In this document: positions 44,233 to 55,300 of the stretch, one piece after another
Layout of the letters: each line of letters starts with the position of its first letter
How positions within the stretch are numbered: position 1 is the first letter of the stretch
NCBI GenBank assembly: GCA_017654935.2
Contig: CM065706.1
Coordinates: forward strand, 11,145,183-11,209,182
From: Phymorhynchus buccinoides
Lineage: Eukaryota; Mollusca; Gastropoda; Neogastropoda; Raphitomidae
Direction of reading: 5' to 3'
DNA: 64,000 nucleotides
Made by a program: the position numbers and the translations under genes
The notes under the pieces: generated by a model
Told to the model about the DNA's origin: nothing
Database searches by the model: none
What the model saw: only the letters and a program-made list of their open reading frames with translations

Positions 44233-44368
44233 TCTAGCCTTGATCAAGGGAGACAACAACACATAACATCAACACAGAATCTGGCACCTGTATAAAGATC
44301 GTCTAGCCTTGATCAAGGGAGACAACAACACATAACATCAACACAGAATCTGGCACCTGTATAAAGAA
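44233..44368 (+). repeat. Two-unit tandem repeat, 69 bp
   Basis: Two nearly identical units starting TCTAGCCTTGATCAAGGG and ending CACCTGTATAAAGA, at 44233 and 44302. Confidence 0.9.
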
Positions 44369-44562
44369 AAACAAGACATACATTACACAATGGAATCTGT
44401 TTTATTGAATAACAATAACCTTAATAAATAATTAAGAAACAAGAGGCAAAGCCTGCAAGGCTCACGTCTGATTTTTATTACTATAGCAGGCATATAATCG
44501 CCGAAAAGATGGGGGAGTGAAAACCATGTGGCCTACCGACATCGGGGGCCCACCGGAAGCCA

Positions 44563-44790
44563 AATGAACACTTTATTTAACACAGTCAAGAAGCGTATTC
44601 CTAATCAATTTTCAGTCTTACCTGTATGAACACTTTATTTAACACAGTCAAGAAGCGTATTCCTAATCAATTTTCAGTCTTACCTGTATGAACACTTTAT
44701 TTAACACAGTCAAGAAGCGTATTCCTAATCAATTTTCAGTCTTACCTGTATGAACACTTTATTTAACACAGTCAAGAAGCCTATTCCTAA
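44563..44790 (+). repeat. 62-bp tandem repeat, nearly four units
   Basis: Units begin at 44563, 44625, 44687 and 44749 with ATGAACACTTTATTTAACAC. The first three are practically identical. Read on the minus strand each unit contains CATACAGGTAAGAC, a strong splice-donor-like sequence. Confidence 0.95.
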
Positions 44791-45055
44791 TTCACGACAA
44801 TGTTCAGCAAGCAACACAAAACAAAAATCAAGCTCAGCACAGCAAAAGTCCTGGGTCCCACTAAGAGCTGCAGTGTTCGAAACTTGAGAGTGTGGGAACT
44901 GGCAGTTTTTTTTCTCCAGATCTCACCCGGCCTTCAGTAAAGTCTTGTCTCTGCCAAGCCTTTATCTCCAACTGACATGCCGAACCAAGTGCTACTAGGG
45001 CCCTTCCTCACTGTCTGAGTGTGTCAACCTGAACGTTGCTGCTGACTCGTGTGTG

Positions 45056-45353
45056 GCCGGTGTGGCGGTGTATTTTTACCTCTATGAGATAAGTAGTCCT
45101 AGCCGGAAGTAGTCCTAGCGTAGCCAATCAGAATCGTTTTGTTTGTCCGCCATTGTGAATTTTACGGATTATGGATTTATGGACTTGTACATCGATTTAT
45201 CGGCAAATATGTAGATTTACACCCTCCTGCTCTATTTTTTGGTTCTTTCCGTGGTTAGGGTTAGGGTTAGGGATTGGGTTAGGGTTAGATGGGTACAGTT
45301 CGCATGCGAGAGGTAGATATTTAATGACAGGTACTTATTTATCATAACACCGG
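45056..45353 (-). mobile_element. Telomere-cored foldback element, family A copy 2
   Basis: It matches 22107-22433 over almost its full length: GTAGTCCTAGCGTAGCCAAT, CCGCCATTGTGAATTTTACG, ATCGATTTATCGGCAAATAT, ACCCTCCTGCTCTATTTTTT, TTAGGG units at 45256-45290, then GCATGCGAGAGGTAGATATT and ATCATAACACCGG. The left arm is shortened. Confidence 0.85.
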
Positions 45354-45498
45354 CAAGGGCTTCTCTCTGTTGATGATGCAACAGTAGCCTAACTCGGTGA
45401 CAGTGAATGTATGAAAATGTCTTGTTTAGTTGTTAGGCCCTATTTCGTGGAGGTTAAAAAAAAGGGAGTGTAGATGATTGGGGGCAAAGATTGTTTGT

Positions 45499-45693
45499 GT
45501 AGTGGAACCTCCCTTATAAGACCTTCCAAAAATCATCCAAAATGAGGTCTTGTAAGGGAGGGGTCTTGTAAGGGAGGGGTCTTGTAAGGGAGGGGTCTTG
45601 TAAGGGAGGTACTTTTAATGCTTACAAATAAGAGCAATGTGTCAGAGAAGCTGGTCTAGTGTGGGAGGGAGTCTTATGAGGGAGGTTCCACTG
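45499..45693. mobile_element. Tigger/pogo-type MITE with inner tandem repeat
   Basis: It starts AGTGGAACCTCCCTTATAAG and ends GAGGGAGGTTCCACTG with TA outside. Inside, GGTCTTGTAAGGGAGGG is repeated four times in a row (45545-45612). Confidence 0.8.
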
Positions 45694-45719
45694 TACAGGG
45701 AAAAGAATGGCTATGCTGT

Positions 45720-45815
45720 AATAATAATAATAATAATAATAATAAACGGACACTTATATAGCGCTTTTTATCGAGCACAAAGCGCTTTACAATCAGCATT
45801 GAAACACTCATGGGA
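45720..45815 (-). mobile_element. LINE/SINE 3' tail, reverse orientation
   Basis: (AAT)n at 45720-45745, then TTATATAGCGC, AAAGCGCTTTACAATC: the mirror image of the AGCGCTTT...ATATAA...(ATT)n tails seen elsewhere. Confidence 0.6.
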
Positions 45816-46245
45816 CATACACACACGCTCACACACACACACACAAAACGGACAACGCACGCACGTACGTGCATGCACGCGAGTGAACGCGTTCTTGCAC
45901 ACACACACACACACAGACCCACACACATTTCATCAAACACACAGAAAACACACTCTCACTGAAACGCACACACGCTTACACAAGCATACACTTGTACTAG
46001 CACGCGCATACGCACACAGACACACAAACACACACGCGTGCACTCACATACACAAACACACATGTGCACTCACACTCACAGACATATACTCGCACACACA
46101 CCCACCCCCCCCCCCCCCCCCCCTCCCCTCCCTCTAGCCAAACACAATCTCTCCTGCGCACGCATACACTCATAGACATGGAAGCACATATACCCACCCA
46201 GCACACACACACAACACACTCGCGCACACACACACAACACACCTG
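45815..46245 (+). repeat. CA-rich tract with a C run
   Basis: CACACA variants with GCACGC interruptions and a C run at 46107-46123. The long His/Thr frame through it is an artefact. Confidence 0.85.
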
Positions 46246-47060
46246 CTAGGAAGAGCAGGCGTGGGCACACGCACACACTCCCTTAGACCACAATTTTGCC
46301 TCTGACTTTGCTTTTGTAGTGGTTGTTGTGGGGAAACCAATTGGTGTGTAGAGTTTTTCTATATAAAATCTATAGATACAAAAAAGTCTGATCTACCACT
46401 TCCCTACAAAACCTGAAGTAAAAACCCGTAATCTTCTTTCATTTTTCCTTTTGTTTATCTCTGTTTTGTTTGTGTGTATGTGTGTATGGCTGGAGCGATT
46501 TGTGTGGTTTTTTTTAACAATTCAGAATCGTTGCGTTGCGAATGAGTTAAGCCTGAACAAATGGACAGACATGCAAACCATTGACAAGAATGCATTTGCC
46601 TTGGTAGAACATCAATCAATCAATCAAATCATTTATTGTCCTTTTTCAAACTGCATGAAAGGAAATTTTGCTGCTGTCACGAGACAAACAAACAACAGAC
46701 AAGTACAGTAAAAAGATGATCATGACACAAAACATATTATATTACATGAAATTAGTCATTATAAACATTGTTTTTTTTGTATTAAACGTTTTTATTCGTT
46801 TTTTTCATTTAAGTGAAATATAAACATGTTAATTATATACATTATAAACATATTAATTATTAAGACTCAATGATGAAACTAAAAATTAAGGCATGACTTG
46901 GGGACATCACAAGGCACGCACGCGCACTCACCCCCCACCCCCACACACACACATACACACATGCCCAGAGATAGATGTAAAGTCCAAAGTACTATATGAT
47001 ATAATAAATGAATAAATACCATCACAGTAAACAAAGCAACATGAATAAAAAATCAGTCAT
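46246..47060. other. Unassigned stretch with retroelement-tail features
   Basis: An AATC tandem run followed by TTTATTGTCCTTTTTCAAACTG (46612-46650) looks like a reverse-oriented LINE 3' end, similar to TTTATTGTCCATTAAAAC at 32995. No exon was recognised. Confidence 0.4.
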
Positions 47061-47064
47061 AAAA

Positions 47065-47069
47065 TCAGT

Positions 47070-47108
<39 letters not shown>

Positions 47109-47413
47109 ACCTCAAGTTCGTGTGAGTGTTTTGTGTGTTGTCTAGCTTTTCATTTTGTTAGTATTGTTTTTATCATGATTGTAAGCGCTTAGGGCTTTTG
47201 TTAAGATTAAGCGCCCTAAATATTCATTATTATTATTATTATTATTATTATGATAAAACAGTGTATAAAGAAGATATCACACTATTAAACCATAAGACAA
47301 TGCTGACAACATCAGTCAAATGAATAAGTGTACATATATAAAATTTCAACAAACACAGAAGACACAGACAGGCAGACAGACAGACTCAGACAGACTCACA
47401 CACACACGCACGC

Positions 47414-47461
<48 letters not shown>

Positions 47462-47465
47462 CTTA
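47065..47465 (+). repeat. TG and CA microsatellites around a LINE tail
   Basis: TG run at 47070-47104; LINE tail TGTAAGCGCTTAGGGC...AAGCGCCCTAAATATTC with (ATT)n at 47180-47252; CA run at 47397-47460. Confidence 0.85.
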
Positions 47466-47814
47466 GATACAAAAAAACATGTTTAACTAAAAAGTAGCGA
47501 CCAATACCAATAACACTACAGTAAGAATAAGGAAAAGCGGTAATAAAAGTGTATAAAGAGATCACATACATGATTCATAGAAACAATGCACTGAACTGAA
47601 CTGATAAGTAAAATGAATTATTATCTCTATTAATAATAATCAATGCATCTGTTAGTATGACACAAATTAGCCGGATAATTAAACAAAACACACTTGCGAC
47701 AGTGACAGCTGCCGTTCCCCCTCCCCCACTCGCACATCTAGATCCTTTATCATCATCGGTGTCCTGCTTGGTGGAAACAAAGGCACTCAAGCTGATGCAA
47801 TCTCTCCCCCCTAC

Positions 47815-47863
<49 letters not shown>

Positions 47864-48095
47864 CTCTCTCTTTCTCTCTAAGCTATAGAAACAATTCATT
47901 TTTGTATCTCTTCTATCATACACATACATACCCCCCCCCCCCCCACACCCTCTCTCTCTCTCACACATACTTAGTTTCTGAACAAATTATACCACAAATA
48001 CATAGTTTATCTGTCTCTCTCTCTCATATGTGTATGTGTGTGTCAGTATGTATGTGTGTGTGTAATGTGTGCATACGTTGTGTGTGTGTAACTGT

Positions 48096-48177
<82 letters not shown>

Positions 48178-48741
48178 TAGTTAAGTTATGCTTCTCGGTG
48201 ACACGCACACACATACATCCACCTTAACTCGCAGTCTCTCTCATTCACAAACTGAAACATGTTTGTAGGAATGCACATATTTTTTCTTATGTGCACATAT
48301 CCATTCATTCTCTCCCCCCCCGCCCCCTCTCTCTCTCTCTCTCTCTCTTGCTTTTTCCCCTGCTGGTTTGCTTATCTACTTGTCAGTTATGTTGGTAATT
48401 TGATTTTTCTTATTTTGTATGTGTACTTTGATTCCTAAATGCATCATCATGCATGCCCATATCTGTTGGCCTCGTTGTTTTGTATTAGTCTAGTTTTCTT
48501 CCCTAGGACAGATGGGAAGAATAGGCTAGGCCTACAATCTTAATCCTTGTGTAATAAAAGTTTTTCAGTCTAGGGTCTCTCTCTCTCTCTCCCCCCTCTC
48601 TCTCTCCCCCCCTCTCTCCCCCTCTCTCCCCCTCTCTCCCCTATCTCTCTCCCTCTCCCCCCTGTCCCTCTCTCCCCCTGTCCCTCTCTCTCCCTCTCTT
48701 TCTCCCTATCTCCCTCTCTTCTCTCTCTCCCTCTCCCCCCC

Positions 48742-48815
<74 letters not shown>

Positions 48816-49235
48816 CATACTTGTTAAATAAAGTTGTCCAGTGCTCAGTTCAGTGTTCTCTCCCTATCTCCCCCCCCCCTCTCTCTCTCTCCCCCCTCTC
48901 TCCCCCCCTCTCTCTCTCTCTCTCTCTTCATCCTTGTTGTTAAAAAAAAAAGGTGTTCAGTGTTTCTCTCCCTCTCTCTCTCCCTCCCCCCTCTCCTTCC
49001 CCCCATCTCTCTCACCCTCTCTCTCCCTCCCTTTCTCTCTCTCTCTCCCTCTCTCTCTCTCTCCCCCTCTCTCTCTCTCTCTCTCTCCCTCCTTCCCTCT
49101 CTCTCTCTCCCTCTCCACTTAAACTCTCATGAGACTCTTTTGAGGTAATGACAATAAAAAAAGTTGTGTGTCACTCAAGTGTCAACTCAACACCCCCCCC
49201 CCCCCCCCCCACCCCCCCCCCCCCCCCCCTTCACC
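47815..49235 (+). repeat. CT, CA and C-rich low-complexity block
   Basis: CT runs at 47819-47875, 48097-48146, 48570-48812 and 48880-49125, CA at 48146-48175, C runs at 47931-47944 and 49192-49229. The Leu/Ser and Arg/Glu frames here are not genes. Confidence 0.9.
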
Positions 49236-49239
49236 CGTT

Positions 49240-49750
49240 TTTCTTTCAAATACATGTACACACATTGATTTTCTAACCCGTGCCCATTCTTCACCACACA
49301 TGCACATTGTTCCTTTTTTAATTACGTACCAGGCGTGTCAGCATTCCAGTACTCCCATTACAGGGCGTGCGCGTCATTTGTCACGCTGGTTTCTAGTTTC
49401 TCTTACTTGTCTGTTAGTACAGGGGGGTTTGGCTACTGCGTTGAATGTATGTCACGGAAATTCTTGTTGTAATCAGGTCATTGATCTGCTGCCGCTGTTC
49501 CAAATCCAAATCATCTTTATTATCATCATACCAGAGAAATCGCAGCCTGGTGCACATAAAAAAACCCAACAATAAACACATTCATCGATAACAAAGAATA
49601 TGAACTAATAACTAATGACAATGCAATGTTGTAATTAACAAACCGGACAAATATGCTGTGCTACTTTGTCAATCGTTGTTTTTTTGTTTTTTTAAATTTA
49701 ATGTCTTTTCACTGACGGTGATATTAGACAGAAGTGATTCATTGTGTGTT
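49240..49750. other. Unassigned stretch
   Basis: A frame of about 130 codons covers part of it but begins in a poly-C run and shows no known domain. I do not call it a gene. Confidence 0.4.
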
Positions 49751-49753
49751 GTG

Positions 49754-49757
<4 letters not shown>

Positions 49758-49788
<31 letters not shown>

Positions 49789-50431
49789 GTGTGTTCATGT
49801 TTCATTTATAGATTCATATTCTGAAGCATTTGTGTGTGAGTGTGTGTGTGTGTGTGTTTGTGTTGTGTGTTTATGTTTCATTTATTGATTCATATTCTGA
49901 AGCATTTGTGTGTGTGTGTGTGTGAGTGTGTGTGCATATGATTATGTGTATGTGTTGTGTGTTTATGTTTCTTTTGTAGATTCAAAATTCTGAAGCATTG
50001 TGTGTGTGTGTGTGGTGTGTGTGTGTGTGTGTGTCATGTGTGTGTGTGTGTGTTTGTGTGTGTGTGTTGTGTGTTTGTATGTGTGTTTATGTTTTATTTA
50101 TAGATTCATATTCTGAAGCATTTGTGTGTGTGTCTCTGTGTGCGTGTGTGCGTGAGTGTTGTGTGTTTGTTTCATTTATAGATTCATATTCTGAAGCATT
50201 TGTGTGTGTGTGAGAGAGAGAGAGAGTGTGTGTGTGCGTGTGCGCGTGTGTGTGCGCGCGCATATGTGTATATGTATGTGTTGTGTGTTTATGTTTCATT
50301 TATAGATTCATATTCTGAAGCATTTGTGTGTGTGTTTGTGCATGTGTATGTGTTGTGTGTGTGTATGTGTGTGTGTGTATGTGTGTGTTGTGTGTTTATG
50401 CTTCATTTATAGATTCATGTTCTGAAGCATA
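49758..50431 (+). repeat. Composite minisatellite: constant 35-40 bp block plus variable TG run
   Basis: A block GTTTCATTTATAGATTCATA followed by TTCTGAAGCATTTG occurs near 49800, 49876, 49967, 50090, 50168, 50294 and 50400. Each is separated by TGTGTG of varied length with a TTGTGTGTTTATG junction. Confidence 0.9.
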
Positions 50432-50757
50432 TACTTGTCTTTTTATTCTTTTCTTTTCTTTCTTTCTTAACATTCGGTAAAAACCAATAAATTTCCTTCT
50501 AGTTCACCCCCCCCCCCCTTCCTTCCAACCTTCTTTCTTTAATCCTGCCTGCCTTTTATTTTCTTTCAGAATAATACTCAAATAAAAAACCAGTACCTGA
50601 ATTAAAAAAGAAGAAAAATAAAGTGTTGCAGACGAGACCTCATTCAAATAGACTACAAAGCACCTTCTATCCACAATTTACCACATACACACACACACAC
50701 ACATGCACTGTCTGCTCACACTGTGTGTGAAGTGAGACAGACAGCAAGTCAAGCGTT

Positions 50758-50761
<4 letters not shown>

Positions 50762-50802
<41 letters not shown>
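50762..50802 (+). repeat. GA microsatellite
   Basis: Uninterrupted GAGAGA. Confidence 0.95.
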
Positions 50803-50806
<4 letters not shown>

Positions 50807-50904
50807 ACTTTTAACCCATTTACGCCTAGTGTCCTCATATGGGGACAGTTACTTAAAAGGCATTTATTTAGGAAGATATCTGTAGTCATTCTCAATACTA
50901 TCAC

Positions 50905-51800
50905 CAAAAAATCGGGACTTTACTGGTGTTGCACTGCCTCTGGGCATTGCCTCCAGTATTGTTCCCACCATCTTTGTATCTACAAATGTCCCATATGTGT
51001 CTGTTCCAGACCGAGAGGACGTAAAACACCATTTTTCATTCAGATATCTGTAGTTAAGCAGTAAGTTTGATTTGAACAGTTAAAGGGAAGCAACTTACAC
51101 AAATTCATTGGGTCATTGCAGTTATTTCCCCCTGAGTTGTTTTTCTCTTGGCCCTATTTTGGTTGAAAAGTGGGACCTGCTGAGCAAGAAATGTCTACAC
51201 AAAAAAGGTAACAATAATTTTTACACTATAAACTTTTTTATAAGTATTACAGAAGAAAAAATGAAGTTTTGTGTGTAAATAAGAAATATGTCTTTTAGAT
51301 GTTCTTTACTTGTTATAGTTTTGTAGATATTCACTTAGAAAGCAGTGTCCCCCTTAAAATATGTAGCGGTACCATAGCCGATGAGGTTTAACCGAGGCGT
51401 GGTTACCGCTACACCTATCTATATTGTTAAAAACTCGGGACTTTACTGGTATTGCACTGCCTCCGGGCATTGCCTCCAGTATCGTTCCACCATCTTTGTG
51501 TTTACAAATGTCCCAATATGTGTCTGGTCCAGACCGAGAGGACGTAAAGCACCATTTTTCCTTCCTTCCAAGCAGTGTCCCCATATTACTGAAGTAACTA
51601 CTTGTGGCGGTGCCATAGCCAATGAGGTTTAACCGAGGCGTGGTCACCGCTACAGCTATCTGTATTAATAAAAAACATCGGGACTTTACTGGTTTCGTAC
51701 TGCCTCCGGGCATTGCCTCCAGTATTGTTCCAACCATATTTGTATTTACAAATGTCCCATATGTGTCTGATTCAGACCAAGAGGACGTAAAACACCATTT
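50905..51800 (+). repeat. Three GAGGACGT-family units, two in a 233-bp tandem
   Basis: Units at 50905-51035, 51435-51560 and 51675-51800 share CGGGACTTTACTGGT, GCACTGCCTC, GGGCATTGCCTCCAGTAT, ACAAATGTCCCATATGTGTC and AGACCGAGAGGACGTAAA. The last two lie in a tandem beginning AAGCAGTGTCCC at 51339 and 51572. Confidence 0.85.
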
Positions 51801-51875
51801 TCGCTCGCACGCTAGGCTCGGATGGGTACAGTTTTTTTTATATGCACTCATAGTGCGATGTGCACCGTTTGTTTC

Positions 51876-52605
51876 CAGAAACTTCAGCGTAAACAAAGTT
51901 TTGAAAATACTGGAAGAGTCGGGGCACTTTGATGTCTTCATAGATGTTGATGAACTGACAGATGAGGACAGTGGTGATGAGGATGTGGGAGGCGTTATTC
52001 AAAATCTGAATGGATGGCAACTGGCAGCCAGGGCAACTGCTACTGTCATTCAGGCAGATGGCAGAGAGGTGTTGGTGACAAAGACAAAATCATTGTAGTC
52101 CGGTGGAATGACAACAACATCATGAACGTCGTGTCCAACAAAACAGGCCTGCACCCGATTCAGACAACGGGGCGGTGGTCCAGGCCAGATCATAAAGACA
52201 TCCAGATTCCGCAGCCCTTCATTATTACAATAAGACGATGGGTGGCGTGGACAGAATGGATCAGAACGTGAACACATACAGAGTGGCCATTCTGCATTCT
52301 GCCTTGATCTGGCCGTCCAGCAAGCATGGCTGTTGTACCGCAGTTCCAGAGCCTGCCTCACAACCCCTCTGGATCTTCTGGCAGTTTGACGTGCCATTGC
52401 AAACAACTACTTGGCACAAGCGTCCCCCCCTGTGCAGCTGCGTCTGTCCAGCGTCCACTTGGCCGATGACCCCGACTTGACCGCAGAGTGCCTCAAGCCA
52501 TTCGCCTTGACGGGAAAGATCATCTCATCCAGACCATGGGCAGCAGTGCAAAAATGCAACGTGCCTGTACACCTCAAATGCTTTGAGGCATTTCACACTG
52601 TGTAG
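51876..52605 (+). pseudogene. piggyBac transposase remnant, core deleted
   Basis: The N-terminal part reads VLKILEESGHFDVFIDVDEL, TDEDSGDEDVGG, NLNGWQLAARATATV. Then DKIIVVRWNDNNIMNVVSNK follows directly, so the whole DDD catalytic core is missing. After a frameshift near 52235 comes MGGVDRMDQNVNTYRVAI, and at the end CNVPVHLKCFEAFHTV, the close of the Cys-rich C-terminal finger. GVDRMDQ and the H-x-CF-x-FH end are diagnostic of piggyBac transposases, which cut and paste at TTAA. With the core lost and several frame breaks it is inactive. Confidence 0.85.
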
Positions 52606-53001
52606 AAAGTGTTCAGAAGAAATGACTGCTGGGTTATCTTTTCGGTTTATTGTTCAATGTATGTTTCCCCTGAAGTTACAGTTGTAATGATATTTTCTGT
52701 TTCAATGATCGCTTTTCTTACAACAGGTATATTGACTGACCTTGCTTGTGAGATCAAAAGAGACATGACATTCATAATTTGAATAGTTGGGTTTTCCAGA
52801 TAGTGCATTTCAGCTCATTACAGATCTTATCCTTTTATTTTGACCTTTGACCTCTTGGCTGTTTAGATTGTTTCACGGTAAGGTGTGCCACAAAGAATGC
52901 AACAAGCTTATTTGAAGAATTTCAAACTGTACCGAAAAATAAAATTTCAAAATAATGTTTTCACTTGTTTCTTGTATTATTGATCTGACAATAAACATGT
53001 A

Positions 53002-53026
53002 CCCATTCGAGCCTAGCGTCCCCATA
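53002..53026 (+). mobile_element. Second piggyBac-type left end, direct orientation
   Basis: CCCATTCGAGCCTAGCGTCC and CCATA resembles the start at 50813 (CCCATTTACGCCTAGTGTCC). It is in the same, not the inverted, orientation, so it is another element end rather than the right end of the first. Confidence 0.45.
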
Positions 53027-53029
53027 GTT

Positions 53030-54095
53030 CTTTTAGTGGCTGTAAATATGAAGATACACAAACAATTGCATTCTTATGGTTATGGATGGTCTATGAACAT
53101 TATTCCCCTCCCAAAAAATAGCATAATAAACAAAAACTTATTTTAGGCATATATGGTTTAATGACAAGGGCCAACAGCCCCTATCACAACTGAACCAATA
53201 AATAATCTGTAATTAAACATGCAGTGAAAATAGCTCTAGTCAAACTTGGAGGGACTGAAATTTTATTCTGAGATTAAGGCAATATTTTTTTAGGGTAAAA
53301 AATACCTTTTAGCATGAAGATTATTAAACTGGGACGAGGAAAGGAGAAAAAGAGATAAAAAACAACTTCCAAACATACCTTGGCTTAAAAAAATGACATG
53401 ACTTCACTATGACTAATTCAGTGTCACGCGCACCGCGATACACGGCAGGGCGGTTTTAAGCGGCAACAAATGACAACGTCTTATGTTCCAGACACCTACT
53501 TTAATTACACGAGCGAAAATCCACTGCAAACTTAGTTTGAAGAAGTTTGTATGCAGTCAGAGAGAGAGAGAGAGAGAGAAACAAATTATAAATGAATGAT
53601 TTAATGTCATCAGCAAGGTACATGCTATTTGACATGGGGGTACACAAAGTTGAAAGAATTTTTTAATATTTTTTATTAATTTCATTTTAAGCAATAAGTC
53701 AAAGCACATGCGACCAACAGTTCTTATTAGTCAAAGTATGAGAACCAGAGAGAGAGAGAGAGAGAGAGAAACTTGAAAACTTTGAAAACTTGAAAACTTT
53801 TGAAGAGAGAGAGAGAGAGAAAGAAAGAGAGGGGCAGAAGTAAAAGAAAAAAAAGAAAATCAGCTGCAAACTTACCTTTTTAAAAAATTGTTGGATTCAC
53901 TGTGACTTGTGTACACCCGCACGAAAGCTGACTAGACTTGCGGGCAACAGACCATAACTGAAGAACATTTACTATTAGTAAATAATTTACTCAATTTTTC
54001 TCGTCCACACTCATGCATTGTCGGCTCTCACTGTGACGTTCCGTGTGAAGTGGGGCTGACGGGAAATCAGGGGTCAACTACATTGAAATATAAAA
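53030..54095. other. Unassigned stretch with short GA runs
   Basis: GA runs at about 53560-53580, 53746-53768 and 53805-53830. No exon was recognised. Confidence 0.45.
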
Positions 54096-54099
54096 AATA

Positions 54100-54465
54100 G
54101 TGCGAGCTTGCGTTATCAGGTTTTTCAGTATTCATTTCAACCTGTCTGCTTGTGAGAAGGTTGTGTGCATTAGAGTCCCGGGGGTTTTCATAGATAAGAT
54201 TTACGTGAGCCTTGTCGTTGGATTGTCACTGTGTTTGTCAAAATTTGGTGGAAGTTTATTATGCACTTGTCTTGTCTTGCTACGCGCGCAAAACAATAGT
54301 GCAAGCATGCGTCTTCAGGTTTTCAACCCTTCTGCTTGTGAGAAGGTTGTACAAGAGCCCGGGGGTTGTTATAGATTTACGTGAGCCTTGTCATTGAATT
54401 GTCACTGTGTTCGTCAAAATTTGGTGGAGGAAGATAACTATGCGCTTGCTGCGCGTGCAAATGAA
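54100..54465 (+). repeat. Two-copy tandem duplication, about 190 bp
   Basis: Both halves (from 54103 and 54299) read GCTTGCGT/GCATGCGT, CAGGTTTT, TCTGCTTGTGAGAAGGTTGT, CCCGGGGGTT, AGATTTACGTGAGCCTTGTC, TTGTCACTGTGTT and TCAAAATTTGGTGG. Confidence 0.9.
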
Positions 54466-54779
54466 GAAGTGATTTAGTGGCCGAATTCTTTCGTATGACA
54501 CAGCACATTTCTTTGAGTGATATTCATACGCTGTCCTGATTCAGGTGCACTGAAGACGCTCATTCTTCCACTTCCTGTGGCATTCATATGACGATGAGCT
54601 GGCGCTATGTATTGTTGCAATACTATGTTTAGTTACAGTGTACTGGTGTGTTTCACTGGGAGCTCAAACACAGGAATGAGTTTTTGGTATGTTTGTTTGC
54701 TTTTACTTTTTTTTTTTTTTAGAGACTAACATTTTTTTTATAGGAGCTCTGATTGTGTTTCGCTGTACTGTTCATACGA

Positions 54780-55015
54780 TTCACACGCACACGCACACAC
54801 ACACACACACACACACACGCTTGCATGCACATGCACGCCCATGCACACACACACACACACACACATGCTTGCATGCCCACGCACGCTCATGCACACACAC
54901 ACACACGCTTGCATGCGCATGCACGCACGCACATGCACACACACACACACACATTCATGCTTGCACGCACACACACACACACACTCACATGAACGCACAC
55001 ATACATACACACACA
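54780..55015 (+). repeat. CA repeat with CATGCAC/CTTGCATGC islands
   Basis: Higher-order repeat of (CA)n plus GCTTGCATGC and CATGCACGC. Confidence 0.9.
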
Positions 55016-55189
55016 TTATACAAGAGTAAAATAGTTACAATATGGACATTCTAAGAAGAAACAGACCTAACGCAGCATTCACGCAAAACTCACGCTCATG
55101 CAGTCGACATACACCGAGATATAAAATAAATCAAAATAATAAAACAAGAACAACAAAGCAAAAGGATTTGAAGAGCAACTTGTGAACAA

Positions 55190-55300
55190 CAGCTCCCCCC
55201 TCCCCCCACCCCTACACCCACCCACCCACCCAGAAATGCTCACGCGCGCGCAAACGCACACACACACACACACACATACACACACACATGCACATACGAA
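55190..55300 (+). repeat. C-rich and CA microsatellite
   Basis: CCCCTCCCCCCACCCC followed by CACACA. Confidence 0.85.

Larger units (their letters stand above)
50811..52995 (+). mobile_element. Degraded piggyBac element
   Basis: The left end is TTAA followed by CCCATTTACGCCTAGTGTCC and TCATATGGGGACAG. TTAA plus CCC is the piggyBac insertion signature. The interior holds repeated GAGGACGT-type units and then transposase fragments. No matching inverted right end was found, so the right border given here is approximate. Confidence 0.6.

Noticed and set aside
44563..44790. Possible CRISPR-like array of 62-bp units
   Set aside because: Units abut with no spacers; it is a plain tandem repeat.
45637..46137. 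A His/Thr-rich open frame
   Set aside because: It runs through a CA microsatellite and has no domain.
49168..49575. A 135-codon frame starting in a poly-C run
   Set aside because: Proline from the C run, then no recognisable domain or splice context.
49758..50431. Possible CRISPR-like repeat array
   Set aside because: Constant blocks are separated by TG microsatellite, not unique spacers, and the DNA is eukaryotic.
51354..51941. A 195-codon minus-strand open frame
   Set aside because: It is the reverse side of two tandem GAGGACGT-family units; its peptide repeats itself with the repeat period.
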